From the NCBI RefSeq assembly GCF_040939455.1, contig NC_134120.1, forward strand, positions 53,583,001 to 53,647,000: a DNA stretch of 64,000 nt, written 5' to 3'. The DNA comes from Microcebus murinus (lineage: Eukaryota > Chordata > Mammalia > Primates > Cheirogaleidae). The stretch's first letter is position 1, and each line of letters begins with the position of its first letter. Of this stretch, positions 12,414 to 26,880 are shown one piece after another. The notes under the pieces are model-generated. The model did no database searches. It worked only from the letters and a program-made list of their open reading frames with translations, and had not been told where the DNA came from. A program made the position numbers and the translations under genes.

Positions 12414-14406
12414 GTCATAATAAAATAATTTCTACCCCTTTTATTATGAAGTGTATGGTGACAAAGTGATACAAAGATGGCTAAACATGTTTCAGGGAGA
12501 CTTGGAAATTGTACTTGTCAGAAATTTCATATGAATGGATAATAAATCCCACAGGTGAATTTACCAGTCAAAAGCCTTTCATCAATAGCCTGATTATGTA
12601 AGGTAACACATTTATTTCCAAAGATATGAATTCTAACAGAATTTGCTAATATTTAAAGGATGATACGTAAACATTTTCCAAGTTTTATGTTAATATAGCC
12701 ATGGAAAGGGTTACCAGGGGACTCTAGTAATCTTTATAGATTTGTCCAGCTATTATAGGTAATTAATATTTAAGTTGGAGGAAGAAGACATAGCAAATGA
12801 CCTTTCTAACTCTTTGATTCTCCTTCTTTTCAGTAAATAGTTAGGCAGTACCTACTGTGGACAGGCTCTGTTTTGTATTCTATGAGATGAAGAATGTATT
12901 GGAGGACTTAAACACAAGATTTCTGAGCTCAGCATTGGAGGCCAATGCTTTACTTAACAGCAATATCAAGTACTAAAATAGAATAATGTACTGAATGGAA
13001 GCAAAGGAAATTAAATTCATGAAGTGGCATAGACTCACTAAGGATTAATTTCCTCTACTAATTATGGTGGCTTTCAAAGCCTAGGACTCACTTTAGAAAG
13101 GGACTGTTAATCTGGAGCCCCTAGAAGTCTAAGGACACTAAGGAGATTTGCTAGATGTAATCAAGACAGCCAGAAGTCACCATCTGCCCATGTGATCTGG
13201 TTGGCATCTTCAGGAAGCTGAAGATGTATCATTCTCCTTTTCCAAGTATAATTTTATTTGTGCAGGGAGGGGTTGCCTTCACTGAGATACAATATATCTT
13301 TATACAATACCTATATTTGGTTCATCTATTGTTGACCCTGACACTGAAAAGAGAAATGGTATGCTATTTGTTTCATTTCAACCTTTAAGTTATAATAGTC
13401 TATAGTTGTGATTAGTATGAGCAGTCACATTTCTTACCCCTGTAATGAAATAAGGTAGTATTTTCTTTTCTCATTTAATTTATCTTGAATAAGAATTTTG
13501 ATAAGCATTAAGCCAAGTCACACTTTCAAATGGGGGTAATTCCTGAAGTGCCCCAGCAGATGGAGGTGTGCAATTCTTCACTCCTCAATGGGGCCTCTGC
13601 TTCCTGCCCCAGGTGACTTTGCTTGACTTCCAGTTAAGATGCTGCCTCCAGCTTTGCAGATGAGCTAATGAATATGCCCTCCTGCACTTCTTTCCCTCCT
13701 CTTTTTGGCGCAACTAAGAGTTCTTAGTTACTCTTCTGTTTCATAAGATCTTTATCATTAGTGACCTTCACCCTTAGATAAGAACAATATTTTCATTAAT
13801 GATACACTCAGGGCAAAACACAGAACAGAGGATCCTCTGAGCTCCAGAGGAGCAGGTTTCAAATCCCATGTGAGCCTTTCACAGGCAACATCCTGCCCAT
13901 GTTTTGATTCAGAGTAAATCCCAGAGGTCAGATCTTTTTTTCAGCCGCTAGGGTAAACGTTGGTCACAGATTTCTGAAGTCAGCATAGGGAGTAGAGAGA
14001 CAGGCTATCCTCATTTGCCTCTTTGCATACCCACTGACACAAAGAGAAAGGAATTTTAAAACAGCCTAACTTTCAAGGGGTTTTTTGATTCAAGAGTTTT
14101 TTTCCCCTCCCTGATTCACTTATATTATTAGTTCAAGTGTGTTGAAGAAGAGATCTCTAAGACTTCATCTTTGACAAATTCAATAAAACCTTTCAAAAAT
14201 ACTAAGTGGTATGCAATTCTTTAGACTCTCGCCATTTGTTGAATTTCTTGCCTTTCTTGCTATTTCTACAAATCACTGGGGAATAATTAGTGGTTTTCAA
14301 ATTTTTATGTCAGTGCTTTCCAAGCTGATGAACTTTCCTCCTGAGGGAATTCATGGAAGTAGTTGCTAACTTTTAAGAACTGGAGATGAAAGTTAGTTTA
14401 AAAAAA

Positions 14407-14427
14407 ATATATATATATATATATATA
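14407..14427. repeat. (AT)n microsatellite, short
   Basis: About ten AT units following an A run. Confidence 0.9.
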
Positions 14428-16163
14428 CCAACAACTCATCAACCAAGCAAATAAATAAAAAATGAATTAAAAGGTGTTGCTCTTTAAGGGAGTTGGTAAT
14501 CCCTCATGTTTTTTATTGAAGATTCAATTTACAAATGTGTTCTTTTCCAAGCTAAATAATGAATTACATTCATGTAAGACATTTTCACTTACTTTGCAAA
14601 CCTTTATAAGAGCAAATGAGATGATTATTTCATAATATCAATTGACTTATTGAAAGAGTTCTGATAATTGGACACATTCAAATTCAATAGGTCCTATGGT
14701 ATAGGTCCATATTTTAAGATTGAAGAGCTTTCTAAAGAAAATGAAACTCTTTGTTTTTTGTTAAGAATTTATAGAATACAGAAATGTCTCAGTGTAATAT
14801 TAGCTGCTGTCAGTACCTTAATACTATAGATATTTATTTTCCATTCTTATGTATAATAGTCTAGTGTGGTCCCAGGTTGGGGGCAGTTGGGTTGGGAGCC
14901 CTGTTCCACACTGATATCCAGGTCGAGAAGGACTCTGCTATCCAACATGTATTTTCTAAGGTTGTCCTTAAGTGGGCATCAGGATGGCAAAGGAGAACAG
15001 TCCCCCGGAGGATCCATTTGTGAGGTTTTTGTGGGCCAAGTCTGGAAGTGGATAGAATGGCAGCTGGGAGTATAAGTTTAGTAGAATGCACAAGAAGAAG
15101 AAGAAAAGAACGTTTGATGAGCAGCTGGCAGCCTCTGCCACACTTGGCTTTAGAGGATTTTACTTAATAAAATGGTCCTGGTAAATTGTTACAGGAGAAA
15201 ATTACTTAAAATTGAATATAATGATCACATTTTTGTTTTATAAAGGAGTGTCATCTTTTAAAAAATCCAGTTGACTAAAATTATGTTTTTAAAATTAACT
15301 TCATGATTTTTTACATGTTAGTGAAGAATTAAGCCATATTGACTAGATCTTATATAAATAGATCCTTTCCTAAGCTTTATATTATTAAACCATTCCCTAA
15401 TATTTCTATAAAATAAATATTCTCTTACCTTCACTCTCATAAGATAATTTCCCAGGTATAGCAAAGATATATGAGCATATATTGCTACTTAATTCAGTAA
15501 AGCAAATATCATTGAATAAATGCCAACTTTTCCAGGGAAACCACTGCAAATAGCCTCACTGGATAATATATTTATCAAAAAATCAATACTAAAAGTAAAC
15601 AGATTTTTAATATATCTAAAGGAGCTTCCTAATAAACCAAAATGCCAACCCATAATTTAAAGCTATTGACACCGATAGGTACTTATAGATGACATCCTCA
15701 TAAGTTTTGTAGATTATTCTTCATAGTGATCTTGTGTGCTATAACTAATTCAGTTGTAACTTTATGCCCAGGAGACATGATTTATTTTAGAGGTATATGT
15801 AAAAACTATTCTGGCTTCTCTTCCCATAGAGGAAAACACCAGAAGGTGCACGAATAACTCATGGCTCTTGTGATTTCTTCCCTTCTGTTTTGCTCTACTA
15901 GTGCTGGATGGTTTTGTCTTTCTTCTGCCTAACATCCCTCTGAAAAACATCTGCTTAGCTTCCTGAAGCTCAGACCTCTTGTTATATGGGCTTATGTTTC
16001 TCAAACACTTGCTATTTATTGATTATATATGACTATTACATATTAATTTTTATAAGGTCAATCACAAATTTTAAAATAATTTTTGAAAGATTATATTTTA
16101 AATTGGCATAAATAGAAATATTTTCTTTCCAGTGAAAGAATTTTTTAAAAAGTTTCATCATCA

Positions 16164-16495
16164 GGCCGGGCGCGGTGGCTCACGCCTGTAATCCTAGCAC
16201 TCTGGGAGGCCGAGGCGGGCGGATTGCTCAAGGTCAGGAGTTCAAAACCAGCCTGAGCGAGACCTCGTCTCTACCATAAAAATAGAAAGAAATTAATTGG
16301 CCAACTAATATATATAATATAAAAATCAGCCGGGCATGGTGGCTCGTGCCTGTAGTCCCAGCTACTCGGGAGGCTGAGGCAGGAGGATTGCTTGAGCCCA
16401 GGAGTTTGAGGTTGCTGTGAGCTAGGCTGACGCCATGGCACTCACTCTAGCCTAGGCAAGAAAGCGAGACTCTGTCTCAAAAAAAAAAAAAAAAA
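16164..16495 (+). mobile_element. Alu SINE, young, with strepsirrhine-type linker
   Basis: Starts ggccgggcgcggtggctcac with intact CpGs in the left monomer. The linker contains gaaattaattggccaac and a following tatata run, about 28 bases more than an ape-type Alu linker, and then rejoins the right monomer at cagccgggcatggtggctc. It ends in a pure 17-A tail. The duplication aaaaagtttcatcatca flanks it (16147-16163 and 16491-16507, the As shared with the tail). Low decay and a perfect duplication indicate a fairly recent insertion. Confidence 0.97.
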
Positions 16496-16744
16496 GTTTC
16501 ATCATCAAGTTGTCTACATAGATGGCCCTTGAGATTTATAGACTTTGCAAGGAACAGACTTAAGGAATGTTCTACAAGTGAAAGCTGGAAATTTGGATAC
16601 TTCAACTTGGAAATAATAGTAGATTCTTAGACCACAATTTGATTGCATTCAGCTTTAGAAATTTTATTTTTTTAAATTCATTTGAACTATTAATGTATAA
16701 TTTCTAATTACACTGTGTCGCATGCCCAGTAAGAAAGTAGCTGT

Positions 16745-16945
16745 GTTAGCATAGTTGTTAAGAGCTCTCTGACTTTGGGACCTTCTAACTATGTGATCTT
16801 GTTCAAGTTACTTGACTTCTCTGAGCCTTAGTTTCTTCATCTGTAAAATGGAGAGAACATGACTCACAACTTAATGTTGTTATAAGAAGAAAATGGAAGA
16901 ATGTGTACTTAGAACAATGGCTTATGCAGAGTTTAATTATTTTCT
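16745..16945 (+). mobile_element. MIR SINE, well preserved
   Basis: Covers most of the family. The order is agcatagttgttaagagctc, ctatgtgatcttgttcaag, ctctgagccttagtttc, ttcatctgtaaaatggag and gtacttagaacaatggc. All the conserved MIR blocks are in order on the plus strand. Confidence 0.9.
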
Positions 16946-19900
16946 TCTTTTATGGTTAATGCTTTTATTGTATCTAACAATGAGCACTCTCTCTTATGTG
17001 CTCTCTAAAAAGTTTTACTTTCATTGTAAGTGACATCTAAATGACAGTGTTCCATTGTAGCAAAGCAGTTTTCTTCCTCCCTGCTCAGTGTTCTGGAAAT
17101 GTGGTCATTTGGAAATGTGGCTAAAATTTGGCCTTTCCCCCATTCTCACTGTTTTTTCCAACAGTAAATCAAGGTTGGAGGCTTACGGTGTTGATTCCAC
17201 CTGGGTGTGTCATGGGCTGAGGGTGGAGGACAAGAGGACCATAGGGCCCAAGCCTCATAATTCGACTCTTGACGTTATCTTCAGAAATGGAAAATCTTCA
17301 AGGAATAGAGACACATGAACAGGATTAAAAGTAGAATGTGTTCATCATGTGACCAAACCTGTGTCTCACTGTTAGATCATACAGCTGATAGTGTATCATG
17401 AATTAGTACTTTTAGTGTATTTCATTACATTGTGAATAACCTAACTACATTGCATTATAATTTTTAGTGTTTAAGGAGTTAATATGTTCAACGTTTAAAG
17501 TAACACCATTTAAAACTTCTATCATGGCATCTTTCCTTTTTTTTTTTTTTTTTGATGTGCCAGGGACCTCAAAATAGCATGGGACTTGCCATGGGACTCT
17601 TTGACCCTGAGTTGCCCTGTGCCAACTGTTCCTGGGAATAAATCAAGCATGGAGTCACAGCCAGGTACAGCTCTGATCTCTCGATGAGAAGCTGGCCAGT
17701 ACTCCAGTAGGACCGACCTCAGAGGACTTTTCCCAGTCTACATCATGGCTTACAAAGCAAGCCTCACATAGTTTAAAAAGTGCTCTTTACCTATCTAAAG
17801 GCCGGAGTTGCAGAGCAGTTCCCCGTGTGACCCCATGTGCACCAAGAGCTGATTCACAGACTGTACTCAGTGGCTTATCTGCTGGCAGGTATTATAGATA
17901 GTAATTGTCCTCCATCAAGTGCCTTTGATTTTCTGTTGCCTTTGTATTTTGGTATTTGATTTGTGGCCAGCAGTGTCATTTGATGTAGGAATTCTGCCAG
18001 TAGACTCCCCTACTTTATCTCTGAGCATAATGTGGTCCATCGGCCTTGCAGCTGGCTTTAGGAGCTTCTCAAAGTGTGATTTATACATTTTTTTTTCCTT
18101 TGAAGAGAACAATATTGGATTGCGCCTCTGTAATTCTGGGTTCTTTTTCTTTCCTAACAACATTCATTAGGTTTATAGAGGAAATTAATGTGCTTGTTCT
18201 GGAAAACCCCTATTAGATTACCCAGAAGTCCTATTTTGAGAATTCAGTAAACTTTTCATCATGCTATTGTTTATGAAAGTTTTATGATGGTCAGCTTACT
18301 GTGAACTCAGGGCAGATGCGTTGCAGGTCAGGTCAAATCTGACCTTCACATATTCATCATCTTCCCTCCTCTTTGTGGTCTCTTTATTTTGGTGAAATCT
18401 ATGAAACCATCACTCTTTAAGACGTTTTTAACCAACACATACCAATTTACAGTGTATATTTGCAGGTTTTATTTACCAAGGTATCATTGTGAACTATAAA
18501 GTTTCTTATTATGTTTGTCATTTTTTATTTTAATAAATCACTTTTGAAACACGGATTTGTTTTTGTGAATTTGGACCAAAACATCACGTAGCAGTCACAA
18601 AAACGATAGGTTTAACAGATGTGATTAGTAACAAGCCAGTGACGTAAATACGACTCAACTGATGTGAACTGGGAGCTTTGGCGCACTTGCCCAGACCAGT
18701 GCTTGTGCTTAGCGGCACTTGTCGTCCTCACTCAAGTCACAGGCAGAGCTTCAGGTCACAGTACAGATCCCTTAACTTTGAGTTTTGAGGAGAAGAAGCA
18801 TACATATGCATAACCTTAAGAATGAGGGGGAAAAAAAGACTTGCACTAAGTGCAGGGTTAGACCGCATGGCTCAGAAAGGGTGGGCAGGAGGGCGTGGAT
18901 ATGCCTCTTCGTCTGCCTTTGCCTGGGCTGACTAATCCAGAGGTAGGGGAGTCAGAGCTCATTGTCCCCCAGCAGGTCCTAGCAGGGGACTGTGGTATCA
19001 CCCACCCAATGGAATGTCCCTGATACACTGGGCTGTTGCCAGGAGAAGGCTCAAAGGCCACTGCCTCTCCTGAAGCTAAATGGGTGTAGTTGCCTTCTTT
19101 CAGTAGAGTCTGAGCGGATCAGAGTACAGGTCCCAGTTGTCAGCCTCCAGTTGGATCAAAGTGTTCAGATTCACACCTAAACCTATGTTATCATAACACA
19201 ACTCATAATTCATAATTTTAACCCTAATTTAGTCATCTGGTGACCATCTCAAGAGACCCTTGTCACATGGTACACTGAGTCTGGGAATGCCAGCTGCAAA
19301 AAGAATTTTCTTGTTTTTTCCCTCTAGATGCATGCTATAGTACACATGTAACTTTTGGGGGTCAAACAATTATTACTAGTATGACAGGATGACTGTGAAC
19401 ATGATCACTATTCCTATATTTCACATCTGTGATGTGTGCAAATACAATGGCTTCAGCCCCCTTCCTCTGCCTGCAATGGCTGCATCACCCTCTGGGGATT
19501 GCCAGGTATGAGTTTGGTGCTTTGTCATGCCAAGTGTCAAGGACAGAATCACCTCCACTCATCTATCTGAGTCACTAGCTGAATCACTACCTGAGTTACT
19601 ACTAGGTTCTCTAAAATGAAGATGGAAACGCCTACCTGAGCTGAGTATCTGGCGCTGGGCTTTAGTCAGTGCATGTGGCCTGACCTTCCCTCATCTCGCT
19701 CTACTGTCCTGAAGTGCTTGCAGGTGCCTGTCCTCCCCTGCCTGCCCTACCTGCCTTTGCTGTTTGTGACACTGACCTGGGAAGCCTCCTTCTTCTCTCC
19801 TGAGGCCCAGCAGACATTTGGTCTTGTGCTCTGTGCTCCCACTGCTTTCTATACATATTTCGGTGGCACTGCCTTTATTTCTTTGTTGTACTTAACATTC

Positions 19901-20654
19901 ACATAGCCAATGCTGGTCTCTCCCCAGGATACAGGATGCAGCCTGTATCCTACACTCAAAGTAGCCTTATCTTTGGCTCTTTACTTTGTTTAACGTTGCA
20001 CTGGTCTTCTATACTTGAAGATGACAACCTTGAAAAGAGTTAATTACGCAGATTGTCCAGTGTGGCTCCCAGCTAGATAGATGAATGGGAACTATTGTGG
20101 GCTTTTAGGCTATTGTTTAGTTCCTGTGAAAGTACTTAACTGAGCATAATGCTCTCTTCCTCTGGCCTCCAAATCTGGGAGAGCACCACCAAGGAGAAAG
20201 TGCTGTTATCTCAGCAGCAGCAGAATTCCTGGGACATTGAGCTCCTGGAAGCCTGCCTTTTTCTTGGCAAGGGCCTGGGTGGCTCCTGCAATATTCTGGG
20301 CAATCCCGTGAGTTCTTTAGCCACAGCCTTGAGAGTAGCTAATCTCAAATTCAAGTTCTACAGGTGCTGCTGCCATTACTGATGGTCACTCCTTTTCCCT
20401 GAGGAATCCCCCTCTCTGCTGGGGTTTGATTTTTGACCTTGGTATCTGCCTTGAACTTAGATGTCCCTATGCTGCTTTCATTTCACCTATTCAAGTTAGG
20501 ACTCTCTAATGAGATGCATGGAAGGGTGATCCTGTTGTCTGCTGGTTATAGGTACCCTGGGTTTAGAAGTCTTCTACTTGAGTGACAAAGATGAGCGAGC
20601 TTGTCGGTAAGAAAGGGGACATAAAATAGCTATGAAGGTAGGTAGTTTAAAAAA
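16946..20654. other. Unassigned sequence
   Basis: No gene recognised. Contains a T18 run at about 17539-17556 and a perfect hairpin at 19926-19951. The block 17900-18170 is open in both directions for about 82 codons, but the frames mirror each other. The block 20150-20380 has a 77-codon plus frame, and read in reverse it also looks faintly protein-like (KAVAKELTG...). Neither could be assigned. Confidence 0.4.
19926..19951. repeat. Perfect inverted repeat, 10-bp stem
   Basis: aggatacagg (19926-19935) and cctgtatcct (19942-19951) are exact reverse complements around a 6-base loop. No T run follows, and its function is unknown. Confidence 0.85.
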
Positions 20655-20765
20655 AAATCTCGGAGATTGGTAGCACAACAATGTGAATATACTTAACACC
20701 ATTGAACCCTTAAAAATGGTTAAGATGATAAATTTTATGTATATTTTTATTACAATTACAAACAA
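20655..20765 (+). mobile_element. Old L1 (L1M) 3' end fragment
   Basis: Sense orientation: ggtagcacaacaatgtgaat, acttaacaccattgaaccc, ttaaaaatggttaagatg and ttttatgtatatttttatta. This is the terminal part of an L1M 3' UTR, ending in an A-rich tail. Confidence 0.85.
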
Positions 20766-21351
20766 AAAAATTTGTTTTAATCACCTCAAAGTCTCTTCCA
20801 GCTTTCCCATGTTTAATGAATTAGGATACAGAAACACATTTATCAATCATTGCAGTATATAATAAAAGCTGCTTCTCCAAACTCAATCAATATGCATTAA
20901 AGAAGTTAATTTTTGTACCATTTGCTCATAATAATCTTGATGTTTGATATTATTGTAGTAAAACTTCCCAAAATAATGTAATAATTCATACATATTCTTC
21001 ATTGTTCTTTCACCACCAGTAGAGTTCTAGCTTTAGTTATAAATATTTAGGCTGTGTTTCTCTTTGCAATCACACTTATATTTGTAGTAGCTCACCAGAC
21101 AGATAATTCAAACTCAGGATGTTCAATACTGAATTTGTGTTCCTGATTTGTATTTGCCAGTTTTTGATAAATTTATTGAAAACACCTACTGGTCAAGACA
21201 ATAATGTATTATAGTTAAAAATTAATATCTCAAGTATCCATTTTGGGTTTTGATTTACAAAATTGTAGTAATGTGGGTGAACCTTAGAATATTGGCAGTA
21301 TGCGTAGTGATTTTTATTTTTAGAATTTTTTTGCTTGTGTTTAGGTTCACA

Positions 21352-21560
21352 TATTAATTTTTTTAATTGTGGTAAAATACCTTCAAAATGGTGTGTAACC
21401 ATTATACCATGATTTACCTCTAGAAGATTCTCATCACTCCAAATGGAAACCCCTTACCCATTAAGCAGTCATGTTTAATTATTCCCCTTCCCTAAAATGG
21501 ACAAACACTCTTCTGTTTTCTGTTTCTCTGCATTTTCCTATTCTGGATATTTCATATAAA
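21352..21560 (-). mobile_element. Old L1 (L1ME-like) 3' end
   Basis: Antisense of the L1M 3' UTR: ttaattgtggtaaaatac, ggaaaccccttacccattaa, cactcttctgttttctgtt and ggatatttcatataaatag. Confidence 0.8.
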
Positions 21561-22834
21561 TAGATAGTATTACTTTTGAAATAAAATTTAAATTAGTCTT
21601 CAGTTAATTGAATCTGTTCCCTATTTGAGGGGTTTGCAATTTTCAAAAAGTCTTAATATATAAATAATTATAAATGTAATATATAAATATAAATACCCAG
21701 CAACATAGGGTTGATTAAACTTTGGGGTATCTTCTATTAGAATACTCTAGTCTGAAGCCTTAAAGGGGAGCTGTTGATATACATTTGTTGACATTTAAAA
21801 TGGTTTATATGATGATAACTAAAGGAAAAGTCAGATTAAACAATTATATGGTATGATTGCCTCCTGCAAAAATACAGAACCACACACAGTGTATAGAAGT
21901 ATATAACCAAGGTGTTTACAGTGGTAGTTTAAGGTAGATAGTTTGAGTTTTCTTTATGATTTTTCTGTAGGTTCTTATTTTCTGATTTGTATGAACATTT
22001 GCTTAAATAAGAAATAAAGGTTTGTTACCTTAATTAGCACTAAAAGACTTTTTGGTATTTTGAAAATCCAAGTATATTAATATTCTTTTAATTATCTTAG
22101 ACAAAAATTCATTGCCAAATTTTAAAAATGAAAATATTACAGCTGTATTTGTGGCAAAATCACTGTTTGAATTTTTTAAAACATTTTAAAAATAGATGTA
22201 TAGATTAGCTCAACTCTTATAATTCCCAGAGGAAGGTAGACAACTCCACCAAGCAGTAAAATAAGAGAGTTGGACTAGATATTTTAAAGGTCATTATGTG
22301 GCAGAGTGCTTTCAGTGCTCATGTTTCCTGTTCTTTTGTGACTATAAAGAGTGAGCCTCTGAATATATTATTTATACCATAATCCTGAATATGGCAAAAT
22401 GATTAAATTAAAAAAAACTAATGTAAAGCCTATTAAATGATCCCTTTATGCTGTCATGATGGAGAATGTAACATCTTTTCAGAGATATATTTAAGAAGAA
22501 AACATCTATTTTAGTGTAAAAATTCCTATATCCATCATTTATTTTTAAGCTTATTGTAGGTATTCTCAGGTTCTGTGATACATCTTAGCATTAAACAAAT
22601 AAATATGCTTGTCTTAGGCTAATTTAAATTGATAGTGTTCCTTGTTCTAATGTGAATTATTTTTCCCCACATGTTTGATGATAATGATAGGATCATAGTT
22701 CATCCTTTCTATATCTTCACTTTTTGTGCCCATGTAAAGGACCCTGCCTTAATTTTAGAAGGACAGACACATTCAAATCTTGGCATACTATTTGCCTTTC
22801 CATACATATTTTAAAGCCAACGTGCCAAGTAAGA
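21561..22834. other. A/T-rich sequence, nothing recognised
   Basis: No gene recognised. The region may hold further decayed L1 sequence, which I cannot show by eye. Confidence 0.45.
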
Positions 22835-23290
22835 ATTTGATTCTGATTGTATTAAAACTGTAGATGAGTTTGGGAGAGATTTAATATCTTAGGCACATCA
22901 AGCCTTTTAATCAGTGAACATGATATCTCCATTTATGTAAATCTTTATTTTTGCTTAGTGAAGGAAGAAAATATTTATGTGTGTGTGTGTCTATATATAT
23001 CTACATACCTTATAGAGTCTTTGAACAGTTTAGGTTGGATTTGTTCTTAGTACTTGATATTTTTCAGGCTGTTTTAAATGTTATCTTTAAAAAATTCACT
23101 TTTTAACCATTGCTGGTGCATGGAAATATATTCCAGATTTGTATGTTCACTTTGTTTCCATCTACCTTGTTAAATTCACTTATGAATTATAAAAGTTTTT
23201 CTGTATAATCTTTTGGATTTTTAAACTATACATAATATCCTTGTCTTGTTCCTGATCTTAAAAGGAAAGATTTCAATGAAGCATCATTAA
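22835..23290 (-). mobile_element. Old L1 ORF2 fragment (reverse transcriptase side)
   Basis: Antisense of an L1M ORF2 segment: gattgtattaaaactgtaga, aatcagtgaacatgatatct, ccatttatgtaaatcttt, ccttgttaaattcacttatg and ccttgtcttgttcctgatct follow the order of an L1M consensus. It is heavily diverged with no open frame, and a short (TG)n/(TA)n tract (22976-23000) interrupts it. Confidence 0.8.
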
Positions 23291-23632
23291 TCATTCATTA
23301 AATTGATCAGTCCTTACTTTTGATTGGGGTGTATGTTATTGAAAGAACCTGTGAAAGTAAGAGGCTACAACCCTGTCCTAAATCTATTAAGTGTTGTGGG
23401 ATATTTGGATTTCGGCATCTTAGAAATATTAATCTAACTATAGCCTAGGCAGTAAAGTTGTCCCAGTGCCCAAATTAATTATACCTAATATTAGTATGAA
23501 CATTGAAAGTATTAAATCTCTCCCCTTTAGTTGATAGCAGATATATTAAATAGCCAGGTGAGCCCCAAAGCATATACTAATTCTATTATAGTGCTGCCCA
23601 GTGGAACTTTCTGTGATGGTGAAAATGTTTGG

Positions 23633-24952
<1,320 letters not shown>

Positions 24953-25118
24953 GTATATTTGTGCTGTCCAATATGACAGCCACTAGCCCTGTGTGGCTAC
25001 TGAACATTGGAAATATGGCTAGCACCACTGAGCAACTCAAGTTTTAATTTTAATTAATACACTTTTTATTTAGATAGGCAGATGTAGCTAATGGTTACTG
25101 TATCAGAGAGTGCTGTAG

Positions 25119-25859
25119 AGAAAACACGTTAAGAAATATTATACTCCCTTCCTTCTCTTACTCTGGCAGCCTTTAGACAGAATTTTTCTTTCTCCACTTC
25201 TTCCTTCTCTGAGGCTTTCTTCTACCTTTCCCAGTTTGAGGTGGCTCCTAAGCTTCATTTGCTAGCCCCCGTTTCCTGAGGGCCCTTGCCTTGGGCAGGG
25301 TGTTCTGGCAACCACTTTCATATTCTGACTCTGCTTGCTTGGCATCCTGCTGCTGCTTCCTGGTGTCACTTGGAAAAGCATTGGGTGCTCTTTCCAAGGG
25401 GCCACCACTTGGTGAGGAAATTACATTATTTAAGCCAGTACAAGATTTCAGAGCTTTTGAAGTTAAGGGCATAGGGACAGAGGAGATAACATCATGTCTT
25501 ATAGGCAAGGTTGTTGGAACTACAAAGGTTGGACATGCTGTTGGCCAGTGAGGATTACCACTGGGATGACAGGGACAAAGGTGAGCACTGGAGACAGAGG
25601 GCACCAGGTATTCTTCAGCACCAGCATTTAAGGGAAATTTAGTTTGCTATTTCAGCACTGTTCTCTGACACTTCTATGTGACAGCCCACTGCTATTACAA
25701 ATGTGCAAGAATGATAAATAATCTGTATTGTAATTTGAAAACACTCAGACTAATCTAAGCAAGTGATCACATCGCTTTTGAACACAGCCTCCTAGTAAAT
25801 TGAATTTTGCCTACAATAAGAAAGCTAGACTATTTCAGTTCTACACAAAGTGTGACATC
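25119..25859. other. Unassigned; 118-codon open frame on minus strand
   Basis: The minus-strand frame 25248-25604 (beginning MPSVSSAHLCPC) is not repeat-derived as far as I can see, but it has no recognisable domain. Two overlapping plus frames share the same bases. I judge it incidental. Confidence 0.35.
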
Positions 25860-26880
25860 TCTTTATGGATTTGTTGATTCATTCATGGATTGTGTCATTC
25901 ACTCAATAAATAATTATTGAAAAACTATTATGTTTCAGAGACTCTGCTGGGTAGCGTATATTCAACAGTAAACAAACTCTCAAGAAAGTTACAATTATTG
26001 GGGATATAGACAAGAATAGAGTATAATTCTAATTGTATTACAGCAATTAAAATTATGGAAAACCAACACTGATAACACAGGGTGTTTTGGAGGCGCAGAA
26101 GAAGGGAACCTAACATGAGTGATCATGCAATGCTACACAAAGGGAATGGTGTTTAATCTGAGACCTCAGGGACTGTAAAGATTGATGGTGGGAGGATGGA
26201 GAAAGGAAGACTGTTCAAGACAAATATATCAGCTTCTTATTGCTGCTGTAACAAATTACCACACACTTTGTGGCTTAAAATAGGAAAAAAAAATTATCTT
26301 ATACTTCTGGAAAATGCATCTCACTGGGCTAAAATCAAGGTGTCGGCAGGGCTGCATTCCTTCCAGAAAATCATTCTTCTTGCTTTCTCCAACTTCTAGA
26401 GGCTGCCTGCTTTCCTTGGCTTGTGGTTCCTTCTTCCTTCTTCAAAGCTGGCAGCCTGGCATCTGCAAATATCTATCTCTGACCTCCTGCCTCCCTCTTC
26501 CACTTGTAAGGACTCCTGTGATTACAGTGAGCCCACCTGGATAAGCTCCCCATCTCCAGGTGAGCTGATTAGCAACCTTAATTTCTTTTTTCTGTGTACT
26601 TTAACATAGTCATGGGTTCTGAGAATTAAGACAAGGACACTATTGGGAGAGGCATTACTCATCATATCACAGCAGAAAAATCACAGCTCTTCATGTCTGT
26701 AGAGTTGAAAGAAATTCAGTGTGGCTGAGAGCTTAGCTCATGGGGGGAAGCAAATGGCAAGGAAGGGGCTGAAGAAGGAAGTCAGGGGAAGATGTGATTG
26801 AATTTTATCCTAAAGAAAATGAGGGACCATTAAGGAGTAAAATAATTAGATCTGAGTTATTAAAAACTCCCTTTACCTGT
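25860..26880 (+). repeat. Ancient mammalian repeat, interrupted by an MLT1 LTR
   Basis: The left part (25860-26222) runs from cattcactcaataaataatt through gctgggtagcgtatattcaa to gtgtttaatctgagacctca. The right part (26683-26880) resumes with attcagtgtggctgagagct, aggggaagatgtgattgaat and aaataattagatctgag. Their order follows one old dispersed family, so the MLT1 landed inside it. Confidence 0.55.
26223..26682 (-). mobile_element. MLT1 solo LTR (ERVL-MaLR)
   Basis: Reverse orientation. It starts with cttcttattgctgctgtaac and acaaattaccacacactttg, the antisense of the MLT1 3' end. It continues through actgggctaaaatcaaggtg, tcggcagggctgcattcctt, aggactcctgtgattacagt, tgagctgattagcaacctta and cattactcatcatatcac. 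It is a non-coding long terminal repeat without internal viral genes. The family is old and shared across mammals. Confidence 0.85.

Larger units (their letters stand above)
11908..16146. other. A/T-rich sequence with two (TA) tracts
   Basis: No gene recognised. The segment 14865-15080 (gagaaggactctgct ... tggcaaaggagaacagtccc ... gggccaagtctggaagtgg) feels like an old interspersed repeat, but I cannot name it. The frames on both strands there overlap and are probably incidental. Confidence 0.45.

Noticed and set aside
18040..18060. RNA gene hints (tRNA, U6, 5S) across the window
   Set aside because: No A/B-box pair with a cloverleaf and no U6 or 5S start was found outside Alu and MIR sequences, whose A/B boxes are relics.
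20140..20400. Possible retrocopy on the minus strand (KAVAKELTG...)
   Set aside because: Only a short stretch looks protein-like and frames change often. I could not tie it to a gene.
25248..25604. 118-codon minus-strand frame
   Set aside because: No domain, and competing plus frames over the same bases. Not enough for a gene call.
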